From NCBI GenBank assembly GCA_030611515.1, contig JAUWPQ010000003.1, forward strand, positions 1-41,540: DNA of 41,540 nucleotides, read 5' to 3'. Under the pieces are notes generated by a model. The model had not been told where the DNA came from and did no database searches. It saw only the letters and a list, made by a program, of their open reading frames with translations. Shown here one piece after another: positions 34,064 through 40,798 of this stretch. How positions within the stretch are numbered: the stretch's first letter is position 1; every line of letters starts with the position of its first letter. The position numbers and the translations under genes were made by a program. The stretch is from Planctomycetota bacterium. Its GTDB lineage: Bacteria > Planctomycetota > Planctomycetia > Pirellulales > Thermoguttaceae.

Positions 34064-34069
34064 GCTCGT

Positions 34070-34099
34070 ATCATACCAGCCGCACAACGCCGGTCACAA
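34070..34099 (-). promoter_or_regulatory. Promoter of the radical SAM gene, TTGTGA-N18-TGGTATGAT
   Basis: On the minus strand, an extended -10 TGG-TATGAT (TATGAT at 34070-34075) lies 18 bp from TTGTGA (34094-34099). The expected start falls on or next to the A of the ATG at 34063, so the transcript is predicted leaderless. Confidence 0.5.
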
Positions 34100-34117
34100 G
34101 TGACCTGGCTAAACGAA

Positions 34118-35416
34118 TTATTCGGCCTCGACTGTCAAGTATTTTACGGCCGCCTGCAATTGGCGGTCCACGAACGTCGGCTTTTCGACTTCCGTTGCGG
34201 GCGGATGCAAAATGTCGCGATTGCGGCGGTCGCGGATCAATTCGAGCATCTCGCGGCCGTCGAGCGTGATCCGATAACCTTCGTCCGGCGTCACCCCCCA
34301 CTCGTCGTTGTCCTTGGCGTTGGGAAAACGGTGGATGTTCTTTCCGTTGGGGCGACGATAGCCGGCGGTGGTCAGTTTCAGGGCGCCGCGGCCGTCGGCC
34401 AACTCGATCAGGTTCTGTACGCTCCCCTTGCCCCAGGTCCGCTCGCCGACCACGACCGCCCGCCGGTGGTCTTGCAGACAGGCGGCGACGATCTCGCTGG
34501 AGCTGGCGCTGTATCGGTTGACCAGCACGGCCATCGGAATGCCATCGAAGGCGCCTTCTTCGTGGGCGTTCCAGATGCGTTCGGGGCTGTTGCGGCCCTC
34601 GGCCGAGACGATCCGTCCCTTGGAGATAAACAGATCGCTCGTTTCGATTGCCGCGGCGAGCAGTCCGCCGGGATTGAACCGCAGGTCGATGATCAGCCCC
34701 CGCATTTTTTCTTTTTTCAGTTGCGTCAATACCCGCCGCAACTCGCCGGCCGTGTCGCGGCTGAAGGCGACCAGCCGCACGTAGCCGATATCTTCCCGCG
34801 GCTTGAACGTGTAGTCCCAGGAGCCGTCCGGTTTGCGGCCGTCGCCCAGTACGGTGTCGATGTGGATTTTTTCTCGGGTGATGGTGACTTTCCGCGCGGC
34901 GTCCTCGCCCGGATGCACGATAACGAGCGTTACGTTGGTCCCTTCTTCGCCCTTGAGCAGTTCGACGACCTCGTCGATGCCGAGTCCATCGGTGCTTTTG
35001 CCGTCGATTTGCAGGATGCGGTCGCCCGCGATGAGGTCCGCGCGATAGGCGGGTGTGCCGTGGATCGGGCTTAAGATTTTCAGTTGCCCGGCGTCCGCGT
35101 CGATCTGAACCCCGATGCCGCCGAACTCGCTCTCGATGCCGTCGCGGAACCGCTGCAATTCTTCCGAGCTGATGTAGGTGGAATAGGGATCGAGGCTGCT
35201 CAGCACGCCGCGGATGGCCGATTCGATCAACTCGCGGCGGTCCACCTCGGTGATATAGTTCCGCTGGACTTGATCGATGCTGTCGATCAGCAGCTTATAG
35301 AGGTCGTAATCGCTCGGCTTAGGCTTCGACGCCTTTTCGGCCGGTGCGGCGATTGCCGCCGGCGACGTTAAAATCAACAGTGCCAAAACGATGAACCAGT
35401 GCAAACCTCGAATCAT
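34118..35416 (-). CDS. S41-family C-terminal processing protease (CtpA-like)
   Basis: Encodes 432 residues from the ATG at 35416 with AAGGAG about ten bases upstream; the longer frame to 35512 reads through the 132-bp repeat. A signal peptide ends at AIA|A (MIRGLHWFIVLALLILTSPAAIA). DPYSTYISSEELQRF precedes a PDZ domain (IESEFGGIGVQIDADAG...GDRILQIDGKSTDG). The protease core has RGLIIDLRFNPGGLL, the Ser in NRYSASSSEI and the general-base Lys in GERTWGKGSVQ. It degrades or trims periplasmic proteins from the C-terminus. It is 54 bp upstream of the radical-SAM start. Confidence 0.93.
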   Translation of the reverse strand: MIRGLHWFIVLALLILTSPAAIAAPAEKASKPKPSDYDLYKLLIDSIDQVQRNYITEVDRRELIESAIRGVLSSLDPYSTYISSEELQRFRDGIESEFGGIGVQIDADAGQLKILSPIHGTPAYRADLIAGDRILQIDGKSTDGLGIDEVVELLKGEEGTNVTLVIVHPGEDAARKVTITREKIHIDTVLGDGRKPDGSWDYTFKPREDIGYVRLVAFSRDTAGELRRVLTQLKKEKMRGLIIDLRFNPGGLLAAAIETSDLFISKGRIVSAEGRNSPERIWNAHEEGAFDGIPMAVLVNRYSASSSEIVAACLQDHRRAVVVGERTWGKGSVQNLIELADGRGALKLTTAGYRRPNGKNIHRFPNAKDNDEWGVTPDEGYRITLDGREMLELIRDRRNRDILHPPATEVEKPTFVDRQLQAAVKYLTVEAE

Positions 35417-35445
35417 GGAAGTCTCGCTCCTTTTCTTCCGATTGT

Positions 35446-35577
<132 letters not shown>

Positions 35578-35600
35578 AGGGGCTGTTGTCATGCTCAGTG

Positions 35601-36257
35601 TTATTCGCCGGACGGTTCGCTCTCTTTGTCGAGGATCATTCCGATATATCGTTCCATTTCGGTCTCTAAGCCGGGCCGATAGCCCACCCACACGGCGCGG
35701 ATCACGCCGCCGCGATCAAGCAACAAGGTGGTGGGAAAATACCGGAAGTTGATCAAACCGCTCAATTCGTGTTGCGTAGTGAAATAAGGATCGTAATAGG
35801 TGGGCAGGTCGAGGTCCAATTGTTCCAGTAACTCGGCGGTCTCTTCGTGCAACGATTCCACGTCGTCTCCCCGACCGGCCGGAGGGCAGGAGACGGCCAG
35901 CAGCAGAAAGGCTTTTTGGCCGGCGTACCGCTCCCGAAGCTCGGCCATTCGCGGCAGTTCGCGGCGGCAGGGCGGGCACCACGTGCCCCAGAGGTTCAGC
36001 AACACGACGCGGCCTTTGAGATCGTTGAGCGAAACGGGCCGCGAGTCGCCGGTCAAAGGGAGCAGTCTGAAGTACCTCAAAGACTCTCCCACCCCCGTCT
36101 GAAGCGTGGGGTTGGGTCGAGGCTCGCGGAGGCGGGTCAACAGCCAGTATCCCACCAGCAGCCCCACGACGATTGCCGCAAAAATCAACAGCGGGGCAAG
36201 ATGCATTCTCAGCACCTGCGAGCGTTTCAATGGTTCGGGCTGCTTGGATCGTACCAT
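35601..36257 (-). CDS. Membrane-anchored TlpA-type thioredoxin
   Basis: Encodes 218 residues from the ATG at 36257 (AGAGGAG upstream). One transmembrane helix (residues about 20-42) is followed by a thioredoxin fold with W93-C94-P-P-C97 and the cis-Pro region RYFPTTLLLD. SLNDLKGRVVLLNLWGTW is the TlpA/ResA beginning. It probably reduces or exchanges disulfides outside the membrane, for example in cytochrome c maturation. It is divergent from the CYTH gene. Confidence 0.92.
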   Translation of the reverse strand: MVRSKQPEPLKRSQVLRMHLAPLLIFAAIVVGLLVGYWLLTRLREPRPNPTLQTGVGESLRYFRLLPLTGDSRPVSLNDLKGRVVLLNLWGTWCPPCRRELPRMAELRERYAGQKAFLLLAVSCPPAGRGDDVESLHEETAELLEQLDLDLPTYYDPYFTTQHELSGLINFRYFPTTLLLDRGGVIRAVWVGYRPGLETEMERYIGMILDKESEPSGE

Positions 36258-36316
36258 GCCGCGGTCTCCTCTGCTAATGTCTTATGGTGGGGACGACCCC
36301 CGTCGCCGACGACGGT

Positions 36317-36345
36317 AGTATATGGTAATTTGCACCGAGTGTTTA
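36317..36345 (-). promoter_or_regulatory. Possible promoter of the TlpA gene, TAAACA-N17-TATACT
   Basis: On the minus strand, TAAACA (36340-36345) and TATACT (36317-36322) are 17 bp apart, giving a leader of about 50 nt with a G/C hairpin (GGGGTCGTCCCC) before the ribosome site. Confidence 0.4.
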
Positions 36346-36378
36346 GAGCGAATTGCATATTCCATACGGGAGAACGCC

Positions 36379-36948
36379 ATGAGATATGAAGTCGAGATGA
36401 AGTTCCCCGTAGCCGACATGTCGGCGTTGGAGGCCCGGCTGACGGGGTTGGGCACAACCATCGCGGCCGCCCAGCCGGAGGTGGACGTTTATTTCGCCCA
36501 TCCGGCCCGTGATTATTCCCGAACTGACGAGGCCCTGCGTCTGCGCCGGAAAGGGACGGCCTATTCGATCACATACAAAGGCCCCAAGATCGACGCGGCC
36601 ACGAAAACCCGCCGCGAGATCGACCTGCCTCTGGCCACGGACGAAGAGGGTTTCAAGGCGTGGTTCGCCATGTTGGAGGCGTTGGGGTTCAGCATCGCGG
36701 GCGAGGTCCGCAAGTCGCGTCGAAAGGCCCGTGTCCTTTGGCAAGAGAGGAGCGTGGAGGTCTCGCTCGACACGGTCGAACGGCTGGGCGAATTCGTCGA
36801 ACTGGAGTTGGTCGTCGACGATGGATCGGCGACTGAATCGCCACGTTCACCTTCCATCGAGGCCGCAAAAACGTGCATCGCCTCGCTGGCCGCCGCACTG
36901 GGGCTTGAGGCGAGCGAACGACGGAGTTACCTCGAATTGTTGTTGTAG
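36379..36948 (+). CDS. CYTH-domain protein (class IV adenylate cyclase/ThTPase type)
   Basis: Encodes 189 residues from the ATG at 36379 (GGGAGA six bases upstream). The defining E4-x-E6-x-K8 (MRYEVEMKF) is followed by alternating charged strands (DEALRLRRKGTAYSITYKGPK, TRREIDL, FVELELVV) of the triphosphate tunnel fold. Relatives make cAMP from ATP or hydrolyse inorganic or thiamine triphosphate. The length and the spaced Arg/Lys/Glu pattern fit the CyaB group, but activity cannot be fixed from sequence alone. Confidence 0.88.
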   Translation: MRYEVEMKFPVADMSALEARLTGLGTTIAAAQPEVDVYFAHPARDYSRTDEALRLRRKGTAYSITYKGPKIDAATKTRREIDLPLATDEEGFKAWFAMLEALGFSIAGEVRKSRRKARVLWQERSVEVSLDTVERLGEFVELELVVDDGSATESPRSPSIEAAKTCIASLAAALGLEASERRSYLELLL

Positions 36949-37050
36949 GACGGATTTGTACGCCGGCTAAACAACCGGAAACTGCACTTTCCCTAGCCCT
37001 CCCAATTTGCGATACTCCGCATTGGTTAATGCGACTTGGACGGAACCGAC

Positions 37051-38256
37051 ATGCCTCGATCCAGACCACCGACGATCTTCTTTTCGGCCGGCGAGCCGAG
37101 CGGCGACCTGCACGGCGCGAACCTGATCCGCCAGTTGCGGGAGTGTTGCCCGGAGATTCAGGCCGTCGGCTACGGCGGGCCGAAGATGGCCGAGGCGGGA
37201 TGCCGGCTGCACGCCGACCTGACCGCGCTGGCCGTAATGTGGTTCGCCCGCGTGTTGGTCAACTTGCACAAGTTCCTGAATCTGGCGAGCCGGGCCGACC
37301 GATATTTCCGCCACCACAAGCCGGACGCCGTGGTGCTGATCGACTATCCGGGCTTCAATTGGTGGATCGCCCGTCGGGCGAAGGCCCACGGGATTCCCGT
37401 GTTTTACTTCATGCCGCCGCAAATTTGGGCCTGGGCGCGGTGGCGGGTGGGCAAGATGCGGCGGTTGGTGGACCACGCACTGTGCAGCCTGCCCTTCGAG
37501 GAGGAGTGGCTGCGGCGGCACGGTTGCAATGCGACATTCGTGGGCCACCCCTTCTTCGACGAAGTACGCCGCCACCGGTACGACGAGCGGTTCATCGAAG
37601 AGCATCGCAACCGCCCCGGACCATTGGTGGCGATTCTACCCGGTTCGCGGACCCAGGAGGTCACCCACAACCTCCGCTGGTTCCTCAAGGCGGCGGCGAT
37701 TGTCCGCCAAAAAGTGCCTGACGCGCGGTTCGCATTGGCTTGTTTCAGGCCTCATCATGCCGAGTTGGCCCGACGGGCCGTTGAGCAAAGCGGAGTGCCG
37801 GTCGAAATCCACGTGGGCAAGACGCCCGAGTTGATGCGGCTGGCCGATTGCACGATGTCGGTCTCCGGCTCGGTCTCGCTGGAGCTGCTCTATCACACCA
37901 CGCCGACGGTGATCCTCTACTGGATCGGCCGCTCCGCGTACTTTGTACAGGGGTTTTTCCGCAAGGTAAAGTACATTACCCTGGTCAACCTGTTGGCGAC
38001 CGACGGTCTGGAGTCGGAGGACCTTACGCCGTTCGACCCGTCGCAGCCGGACGCCGATCGGATCCTTTTTCCGGAGTACCTGACCTGCGAGGACAAATCG
38101 GCCCAGATAGCCGGTCACGTCATCGAGTGGTTGACCGATCCGGCCGCTCGGACGAAGCGTGTCGAGGCGCTGGCCGCGTTGAAGGCCCAGGTGGCCCACG
38201 GTGGGGCATCCAGCCGTGCCGCCGAGTATATTTTGGATGTAGTGGATAGTGGATAG
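37051..38256 (+). CDS. lpxB: Lipid-A-disaccharide synthase
   Basis: Encodes 401 residues from the ATG at 37051. Family motifs: FFSAGEPSGDLHGANL at the N-terminus, FYFMPPQIWAWARWRV, VGHPFFDEV, AILPGSRTQEV and MSVSGSVSLELLY. It is a GT-B glycosyltransferase joining UDP-diacylglucosamine and lipid X on the inner membrane. The last five codons and the TAG stop (VVDSG*) are made of the TAGTGGA heptamer array, so the original C-terminus may have been replaced or trimmed. The gene implies an LPS pathway; other lpx genes are not in the window. Confidence 0.95.
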   Translation: MPRSRPPTIFFSAGEPSGDLHGANLIRQLRECCPEIQAVGYGGPKMAEAGCRLHADLTALAVMWFARVLVNLHKFLNLASRADRYFRHHKPDAVVLIDYPGFNWWIARRAKAHGIPVFYFMPPQIWAWARWRVGKMRRLVDHALCSLPFEEEWLRRHGCNATFVGHPFFDEVRRHRYDERFIEEHRNRPGPLVAILPGSRTQEVTHNLRWFLKAAAIVRQKVPDARFALACFRPHHAELARRAVEQSGVPVEIHVGKTPELMRLADCTMSVSGSVSLELLYHTTPTVILYWIGRSAYFVQGFFRKVKYITLVNLLATDGLESEDLTPFDPSQPDADRILFPEYLTCEDKSAQIAGHVIEWLTDPAARTKRVEALAALKAQVAHGGASSRAAEYILDVVDSG

Positions 38257-38293
38257 TGGATAGTGGATAGTGGATAGTGGATAGTGGATAGTG
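38240..38293. repeat. Heptamer tandem repeat (TAGTGGA x7)
   Basis: Seven perfect TAGTGGA units and a partial one run across the lpxB stop codon. Because 7 is not a multiple of 3 and each unit holds TAG, the array contains a stop in all three plus-strand frames. Confidence 0.85.
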
Positions 38294-38301
38294 AAGAAAC
38301 G

Positions 38302-38324
38302 CCCCAGGACTGCGGTCCTGGGGG
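38302..38324. repeat. Hairpin CCCCAGGAC-TGC-GGTCCTGGGG
   Basis: A 9-10 bp perfect stem between lpxB and the M50 gene. It could be a weak terminator, but it is followed by GTGAAAAAG rather than a T-run, so a small palindromic repeat is more likely. Confidence 0.5.
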
Positions 38325-38356
38325 TGAAAAAGACTTGTTTTCTCCAGGAGTCCCCC

Positions 38357-39106
38357 GTGCTACTCGGCGAACCCCCGCGAACCCAGGCCGACCTGAACTT
38401 CTCGCTGCTGGGCATTCCAGTCCGCGTCCACCCGTTTTTTTGGCTGGTGGCCCTGTTTTTGGGCTATCGCATCATGAGCGACGCCGCCTCCGTGCTGATT
38501 TGGTTCAGCGCCGTGTTCATAGGGGTTCTCGTCCACGAAATGGGACATGCCCTGACGATGAGGGCATACGGATATTACCCGTGGATCACGCTCTACAGCT
38601 TCGGCGGTCTGGCCTCCTACGATCAACGCCATGCCTCACGCTCGACGGGTCCGGGATCGCTCGGGCAGGTCCTCATTTCCCTGGCCGGGCCTGCGGCGGG
38701 GTTCTTGCTGGCCGCCCTGCTGATCTTAGGAATCCTAGCGGCAGGGTACGGAAAGGCACTCTATTTCTTCGAGTCAGGGATGCTAATTCCTCGGTTTTAC
38801 CTGCCGGACTCGCGTCTGGATGACTTGCTCGACCAACTCCTTTTCGTCTGTATTGCCTGGGGTGTGCTTAACCTCCTGCCGATTTATCCCCTCGACGGCG
38901 GACAGATCGCCCGGGAAGTCCTGCTTCGACTGGACACCCGCGATGGCATCCGTCGGTCGATGCAACTGTCGATCTTTGCCGCCGCCGCGGTGGCGATATT
39001 CTGGCTCTTACAGTGGGGTGGCTTATTTGTCCCCTTGATGTTCGGCTATCTCGCCTACTCCAACTTCATCGCGTTGCAGGCCTACAAATTTCGCGGTCCA
39101 TGGTAG
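38357..39106 (+). CDS. M50 (site-2 protease family) membrane metalloprotease
   Basis: Encodes 249 residues from the GTG at 38357, which has AGGAG six bases upstream; the frame from 38291 begins in the hairpin repeat. The zinc motif H60-E-M-G-H64 lies in the second hydrophobic segment, and NLLPIYPLDGGQ near residue 180 gives the third ligand. Six or so membrane segments are visible. It is a short form without a PDZ domain, like the SpoIVFB/rhomboid-size S2P group. It would cut substrates within the membrane; the target is unknown. It lies 100 bp after lpxB with two repeats between them. Confidence 0.9.
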   Translation: MLLGEPPRTQADLNFSLLGIPVRVHPFFWLVALFLGYRIMSDAASVLIWFSAVFIGVLVHEMGHALTMRAYGYYPWITLYSFGGLASYDQRHASRSTGPGSLGQVLISLAGPAAGFLLAALLILGILAAGYGKALYFFESGMLIPRFYLPDSRLDDLLDQLLFVCIAWGVLNLLPIYPLDGGQIAREVLLRLDTRDGIRRSMQLSIFAAAAVAIFWLLQWGGLFVPLMFGYLAYSNFIALQAYKFRGPW

Positions 39107-39288
39107 CGTTGTGTTGGGGCGGCAGTTCGCCCGCCTCGAGGGATGCCGGCCATCAAGATTGCGAAAAAGACCTTGCAAAAATTCACGAAACCGATAGACT
39201 ACTTCTTTGAGTGGGTAGGTTGCCGAACATCCGATGGTTGGATTCATCGGACGGACGCTTGCCATAACCTCTTGACGGAGGAGTGACC

Positions 39289-39381
39289 GTGGCCAAGAAA
39301 AAGGTTGCTAAGAAGGTCGTTGCGAAGAAGAAACCGACGACCAAGAAGAAGGCCGTAAAGAAGGGTTGCTGCTGCAAGTAG
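39289..39381 (+). CDS. 30-residue Lys-rich peptide with Cys-Cys-Cys-Lys end
   Basis: A GTG start at 39289 is preceded by a near-perfect ribosome site (GGAGGAG, six bases away). The peptide is about half lysine in short AKK/VAKKK repeats, with PTTKKK in the middle, and ends GCCCK. It resembles the tail of histone H1-like or Hc1-like bacterial DNA-binding proteins, but is only 30 residues long, and the triple Cys suggests metal or redox chemistry. A hairpin that could terminate the transcript follows at 39440-39472. I do not recognise a named family. The strong ribosome site, biased composition and clean stop argue that it is real. Confidence 0.7.
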   Translation: MAKKKVAKKVVAKKKPTTKKKAVKKGCCCK

Positions 39382-39439
39382 TTGCCGGCGGCACGCGGCC
39401 GGCCAAGGCCGCGACGAATCGCACCGACTACGACGAGAA

Positions 39440-39472
39440 AGGGCCGCCGAGAGACAGCATCTCGACGGCCCT
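39440..39472 (+). terminator. Probable terminator hairpin after the small peptide gene
   Basis: AGGGCCGCCGAGA and TCTCGACGGCCCT form a 13-bp stem with one mismatch and a 7-base loop, followed by AAGTGTTTGT, a weak T-run. Confidence 0.5.
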
Positions 39473-39577
39473 AAGTGTTTGTCGGCGCGGTATTATGGTC
39501 ATCTCGTGCCTCTCCCTGTCGCCGCGTCCGGCTTGCCGCGGGATACGACGGGGGAGTTCGACCGGCAGCGATGCGAC

Positions 39578-39605
39578 TTGCCTTCGGCGGATGTTTCTGT
39601 ATGCT
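39578..39605 (+). promoter_or_regulatory. Possible tRNA promoter, TTGCCT-N16-TATGCT
   Basis: The two hexamers end 26 bp before the first base of the tRNA-Arg. Each matches four of six consensus positions. Confidence 0.4.
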
Positions 39606-39631
39606 TTATCCTTTTGGCAAATGCCGACTTC

Positions 39632-39705
39632 GCGCCCGTAGCTCAACTGGATAGAGCATCGGTCTTCGGAACCGAGGGTTGGGGGTTCGAATCCCTCCGG
39701 GCGTA
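39632..39705 (+). tRNA. tRNA-Arg (anticodon UCG)
   Basis: A 74-nt cloverleaf: acceptor GCGCCCG/CGGGCGT (G1-U72 wobble), U8-A9, D-stem GCTC/GAGC with the AACTGGATA loop, anticodon stem TCGGT/ACCGA with loop CTTCGGA (anticodon TCG, positions 34-36), T-loop TTCGAAT, discriminator A. CCA is not encoded. It reads CGA and other CGN arginine codons. An integrase remnant points at its 3' end. Confidence 0.95.
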
Positions 39706-40147
39706 CTTGCACCTCTGCACCGCTTTCCGCGATGCGCGTTGGTGCATCGGGCTGCAAGGCGGTGCGTAACGTACAAGCCGTCAAAGCCTTACGGCAACTC
39801 GTCGTGATCATCCTCCCCGGCCTCCTTGCGCCCTTGTCGGTGCAATCTGGTGCGACCTCACACCCTATTGGCGCAAGGTGAATGGCGCCATTTTCGGCAC
39901 TTCTCGGCACCACTGTGGGCACCTTTTTCGTGGCCGGCTGGGCGTCGTCGGTGCCAGTAGCCCGCAATTCAGCGGCCTCCGAAGGTGTGCGCGGATTGAG
40001 CGACGGCGGGGCGGGCAAGGACTCGATGGCCGTCGTTTGGTCGTGTAAACCGATGTGCGTGTAGACGCCCATAGTCAAACTGATGTCACAATGCCGGGCC
40101 AGTGTCTGGGCGGTTCGGTGGCCTGCCCCCGTTTTCTGTACCAGGGG
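39706..40147 (-). pseudogene. Tyrosine integrase remnant (C-terminal end only)
   Basis: Read on the minus strand from 40147, a frame opened by an in-frame TAA at 40148-40150 gives KTGAGHRTAQTLARHCDISL then TMGVYTHIGLHDQ: the C-terminal box of a tyrosine recombinase with the late His and the nucleophilic Tyr in MGVYTH. The catalytic first Arg and the HxxR box upstream are gone, so the gene is dead. The frame then stays open through a poor-complexity tail and continues antisense through the tRNA-Arg, as happens when an integrase abuts its attachment site. This marks a decayed element once integrated at the tRNA 3' end. Confidence 0.7.
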
Positions 40148-40150
40148 TTA

Positions 40151-40266
40151 TGAGAGTATTGGTCGGAGTTGAGGTGCTCCCCCCTCTTGGATTTATCGGG
40201 GGGAAATGTACAGAATTGGCCGCGAGGTGGAATTATCATAGAGAGAGAAGGTGAGGGTATCTGCCC
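40151..40266. other. Short gap upstream of the sigma factor gene
   Basis: No gene is seen. GAGAGAGAAGGTGAGGG before the ATG at 40267 is a plausible ribosome site, at a rather long distance. Confidence 0.4.
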
Positions 40267-40791
40267 ATGGACCGCGACTCAATAGTCCGGCTACTGTTCG
40301 ACGAGCGGGTGAAACTGCTTGCCTGGATTCGGGCGATGGTCCGTGACGAACACGTGGCCGAGGATATTCTACAGGAGGTATCCGTCGTGGCGGTGAGAAA
40401 ATGCGAGGAAATCCGCGACGCACGCGCTTTCCCGTCGTGGGCCCGTCAGGTTGCCCGGCACAAGGCCCTGCACGTCTTGCGGAAACAAAGGAACGCCCCA
40501 GCCGTCTTAGACAACGAGACGTTGACGTGGTTGGAGCCGCATTGGCGGACATACGATTCTCTGAATTTGTCCGATTTGAAGGAGTATCTGCTGGAGTGCC
40601 AGGATCAGTTGAGCCCTTATGCCCGCCAATTGGTTTGCATGCGCCACCAGGAGGGCAAGAGCGGCGCCTCCATGGCAGAGGCATTGGGCCGTTCGTTGAA
40701 CACGATCTACGTGGCTCTCAGCCGCGCTTACAAAAAGCTGGGTGATTGCATTCGGAAACGGTTGGCGGAGCAGGAGCGTAGCGCTACCTGA
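40267..40791 (+). CDS. ECF-type RNA polymerase sigma factor
   Basis: Encodes 174 residues. Region 2 (residues about 13-75) contains LLAWIRAMVRDEHVAEDILQ and the WARQVARHKALHVLRKQR helix; region 4 (about 115-165) has QLSPYARQLVCMRHQEGKSG then MAEALGRSLNTIYVALSRAY, the -35-binding helix-turn-helix. Size and motifs match the planctomycete/verrucomicrobial ECF group. The next gene begins 8 bp after its stop and encodes a FecR-like membrane protein, the standard partner of this group, which probably controls its activity. Confidence 0.94.
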   Translation: MDRDSIVRLLFDERVKLLAWIRAMVRDEHVAEDILQEVSVVAVRKCEEIRDARAFPSWARQVARHKALHVLRKQRNAPAVLDNETLTWLEPHWRTYDSLNLSDLKEYLLECQDQLSPYARQLVCMRHQEGKSGASMAEALGRSLNTIYVALSRAYKKLGDCIRKRLAEQERSAT

Positions 40792-40798
40792 TCACGAT

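Noticed and set aside
38302..38324. Intrinsic terminator after lpxB
   Set aside because: The stem is good but it is followed by GTGAAAAAG, not a run of T, so I list it only as a hairpin repeat.
39428..39720. A protein-like frame reading GFEPPTLGSEDRC opposite the tRNA
   Set aside because: It is a well-known false translation of the antisense strand of tRNA-Arg.
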